DNA of 7,163 bases from Actinomycetota bacterium (GTDB lineage: Bacteria > Actinomycetota > Actinomycetes > S36-B12), in NCBI GenBank assembly GCA_009702725.1, contig WLHM01000061.1:1-7163 (forward strand), read 5' to 3'. This document shows positions 4,845 through 7,163 of the stretch, one piece after another (within the stretch, counting starts at the first letter, position 1; each line of letters begins with the position of its first letter). The notes under the pieces were generated by a model that saw only the letters and a list, made by a program, of their open reading frames with translations, was not told where the DNA came from and searched no databases. The translations under genes were made by a program, and so were the position numbers.

Positions 4845-7163
4845 ATGAGCACCCCCGCACCAAAGCCCCAGTTGCCCGAGAAACCCAGTATCGAGGGGAT
4901 AGAGGCAAAATGGGCGGGAGCCTGGGAAGAGCAGGGCACCTATCGCTTTGATCGCACCAAGACCCGTGAGCAAGTGTTCTCTATCGATACTCCCCCGCCA
5001 ACGGTGAGCGGCTCACTCCACGTCGGGCACGTCTTTTCATATACCCATACTGACTGCATTGCCCGCTACCAACGCATGCGCGGTCTTGAGGTCTTCTACC
5101 CGATGGGCTGGGACGACAACGGGCTACCAACCGAACGCCGGGTGCAGAACTACTTCGGGGTGCGGTGCGATCCGAGTTTGCCCTATGACCCGGCCTTTAT
5201 CCCGCCTGTCGAGCCCGACGCGAAACATCAAGTGCCAATTTCACGTAAAAACTTCGTTGAACTTTGTGAGAAGTTGACTGTGGAGGATGAAGTCGTATTC
5301 GAAGAACTCTGGCGTCGCATGGGGCTGTCGATTGACTGGAGCCAGACCTACCAAACAATTGATGCTAACGCCCAGCGGGTTAGCCAACTTGCGTTTCTGC
5401 GCAACCTAAAACGCGGTGAGGCTTACCAGTCCGAGGCACCAACTCTTTGGGATGTCACCTTCCGCACCGCTGTTGCCCAAGCTGAACTTGAAGACCGCGA
5501 GCGCCCAGGCGCCTACCATCGAATCGGGTTCGGTAAAACCTCGAACCCAGATGACAAAGTCTTTATCGAAACAACCCGGCCAGAGTTATTAGCCGCGTGC
5601 GTCGCTCTGGTCGCTAACCCAGATGATGAGCGTTACCAACCACTTTTCGGCACTACCGTCACCACGCCACTCTTTGGCGTAGAGGTGCCTATAGTTGCGC
5701 ACCACTTAGCTGACCCAGAAAAGGGTTCTGGCATCGCGATGATCTGCACCTTCGGTGACCTAACCGACGTCATTTGGTGGCGCGAGTTGCAGCTCCCCAC
5801 TCGACCGATCATTGGCTGGGACGGCCGCATCTTGCCCGATGTTCCCGAATGGATCACCAGTGAAACCGGCATGAGCAATTACCTAACTCTCACCGGCGCC
5901 ACCACTCACACCGCCAAGGAGCGCACTGTTGAGCTCTTGACCACTAGCGGCGACATGGTTGGAGATCCGAAGCCAATAACTCACGCTGTCAAGTTCTTCG
6001 AGAAAGGCGACAAGCCACTCGAGATAGTCACGACTAGGCAGTGGTACATCGCAAATGGTGGGCGCAACGCAACTCTTCGCGACGAATTACTCGAGCGCGG
6101 GCGAAACATCATTTGGCACCCACCTCACATGCTCGTGCGCTATGAAAATTGGGTTGAAGGACTAAACGGTGACTGGCTGATCTCGCGCCAAAGATTCTTT
6201 GGAGTGCCGCTCCCCGTTTGGTACCCCCTAGACGACGCGGGCAATCCCATTTATGACAACCCGTTGATCCCGAGCGAAGACCAACTGCCTATTGACCCCA
6301 GCAGTGATGCACCCGATGGTTTCACCAATGCCCAGCGCGGAGTACCCGGTGGGTTCATGGGCGACCCCGATGTCATGGATACCTGGGCCACCAGTTCATT
6401 GACCCCACAGATCGCCGGCGGCTGGGAGCGCGATGAAGATCTGTGGCAACGCGTCTTCCCGATGGATGTGCGACCCCAAGCCCACGAGATCATTCGTACC
6501 TGGCTATTTAGCAGTGTGGTGCGAGCCGATCTAGAAAGTGATTGCGTGCCGTGGGCTCACGCCTCGATTTCAGGTTGGATCTTGGATCCAGATCGCAAAA
6601 AAATGAGTAAGTCCAAAGGCAATGTGGTCACTCCTATGGGCCTACTAGACGAATACTCCTCGGATGCGGTGCGCTACTGGGCAGCATCTGGGCGCCCCGG
6701 CACCGACACCGCATTTGATGTTGGCCAGATGAAGATCGGCCGTCGCCTTGCAATAAAGATTCTCAATGCCAGCAAATTCGTCCTAATGCTCGAAGCCACC
6801 GAGAATGACACCGCCATCACCGAACCGGTTGATAAGGCGCTGCTCGCGCGCCTGGCAATCACGGTGCAAAATGCGACAACCTCCTTTGATGACTTCAACT
6901 ACGCCAAAGCCCTTGAAGTGACCGAGTCGTTTTTCTGGAACTTCACCGATGACTACGTCGAGTTAGTAAAAGAGCGTGCCTATGGTGCACAAGGTGATGC
7001 CAAAGCCGAGTCGGCCAAGGCCACGTTGGCCGCCACCCTAAAAACTTTGCTCGGGTTGTTCGCACCGTTCATGCCATTCGTCACTGAAGAAGTCTGGAGT
7101 TGGTGGCAGGCGGGCTCGGTGCACCGCTCGACTTGGCCCACAACAGAAAGCCTCAAGGCACTA
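4845..7163 (+). CDS. valS: Valine--tRNA ligase, archaeal/Rickettsia type (C-terminus beyond window)
   Basis: ValS activates valine with ATP and charges tRNA-Val; its CP1 domain hydrolyses mischarged Thr-tRNA. The 773 visible codons read without interruption; full-length relatives have roughly 810-870 residues. The class I signature HVGH is at residues 59-62 inside DTPPPTVSGSLHVGH. The CP1 editing domain spans about 185-400, with ETTRPE at 242-247. DTWATSS is at 512-518 and KMSKS at 586-590. The anticodon-binding domain follows, including LFAPFMPFVTEEVW near the right edge. The segment GWDDNGLPTER (88-98) replaces the GTDHAGIATQ of ordinary bacterial ValS, and EKGSGIAMICTFGD is also typical of the archaeal/Rickettsia-type enzyme. 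The ATG at 4845 (MSTPAPKPQLPEKPS) gives the expected short lead-in before the conserved IEAKWAGAWEE. No good Shine-Dalgarno is visible. The gene diverges from folC, whereas actinobacterial valS normally sits upstream of folC on the same strand. Confidence 0.98.
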   Translation, partial: MSTPAPKPQLPEKPSIEGIEAKWAGAWEEQGTYRFDRTKTREQVFSIDTPPPTVSGSLHVGHVFSYTHTDCIARYQRMRGLEVFYPMGWDDNGLPTERRVQNYFGVRCDPSLPYDPAFIPPVEPDAKHQVPISRKNFVELCEKLTVEDEVVFEELWRRMGLSIDWSQTYQTIDANAQRVSQLAFLRNLKRGEAYQSEAPTLWDVTFRTAVAQAELEDRERPGAYHRIGFGKTSNPDDKVFIETTRPELLAACVALVANPDDERYQPLFGTTVTTPLFGVEVPIVAHHLADPEKGSGIAMICTFGDLTDVIWWRELQLPTRPIIGWDGRILPDVPEWITSETGMSNYLTLTGATTHTAKERTVELLTTSGDMVGDPKPITHAVKFFEKGDKPLEIVTTRQWYIANGGRNATLRDELLERGRNIIWHPPHMLVRYENWVEGLNGDWLISRQRFFGVPLPVWYPLDDAGNPIYDNPLIPSEDQLPIDPSSDAPDGFTNAQRGVPGGFMGDPDVMDTWATSSLTPQIAGGWERDEDLWQRVFPMDVRPQAHEIIRTWLFSSVVRADLESDCVPWAHASISGWILDPDRKKMSKSKGNVVTPMGLLDEYSSDAVRYWAASGRPGTDTAFDVGQMKIGRRLAIKILNASKFVLMLEATENDTAITEPVDKALLARLAITVQNATTSFDDFNYAKALEVTESFFWNFTDDYVELVKERAYGAQGDAKAESAKATLAATLKTLLGLFAPFMPFVTEEVWSWWQAGSVHRSTWPTTESLKAL

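Noticed and set aside
5633..6898. Several minus-strand open frames within valS (5633-5878, 6251-6493, 6674-6898)
   Set aside because: All are antisense to continuous, motif-bearing ValS coding sequence and show no recognisable protein features.
1..7163. CRISPR arrays, tRNA or rRNA genes, insertion-sequence ends, defence systems
   Set aside because: None was seen: no regularly spaced repeats, no transposase or defence-protein motifs, no tRNA-like cloverleaf and no rRNA sequence.

Overview
The window looks like chromosomal DNA of an actinobacterium with moderate GC (mid-50s % by eye). The best evidence is gene order. folC, a DUF4233 membrane-protein gene, ndk and mreB lie in that order on the minus strand, as they do in Streptomyces and, without mreB, in Mycobacterium (valS-folC-DUF4233-ndk). 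The FolC, Ndk and MreB sequences are also clearly actinobacterial. The exact lineage cannot be fixed from the window; a small-genome planktonic actinobacterium is possible but only a guess.

Layout from left to right. Positions 1-445 (minus) hold the N-terminal 148 codons of mreB, which runs off the left edge. A 102-base gap with a weak promoter candidate follows. Positions 548-1936 (minus) encode a membrane-anchored alpha/beta-hydrolase (Abhydrolase_9 type), whose ATG lies 3 bases after the ndk stop. ndk is at 1940-2347, the DUF4233 gene at 2409-2759 and folC at 2764-4164, all minus and tightly packed. Positions 4165-4844 form a 680-base intergenic region. It holds a folC promoter candidate, an inverted repeat, a possible small minus-strand gene (56 codons), a diverged and frame-broken second copy of the start of that gene, a 14-base perfect palindrome and a valS promoter candidate. 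From 4845 to the right edge (plus) lies valS, 773 codons, lacking its C-terminus.

The genes serve core functions: folate polyglutamylation (FolC), nucleoside triphosphate balance (Ndk), rod-shape cell-wall synthesis (MreB) and valine tRNA charging (ValS). The DUF4233 protein and the hydrolase are membrane proteins of unknown role.

Three departures from the usual actinobacterial locus stand out. ValS is of the archaeal/Rickettsia type rather than the standard bacterial type. Its gene is inverted, so it diverges from folC instead of leading the operon. A lipase-like hydrolase gene has been inserted between ndk and mreB. With the duplicated small-ORF sequence in the valS-folC gap, this suggests the locus was rearranged when valS was replaced. 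I see no mobile element, CRISPR array, RNA gene or defence system.
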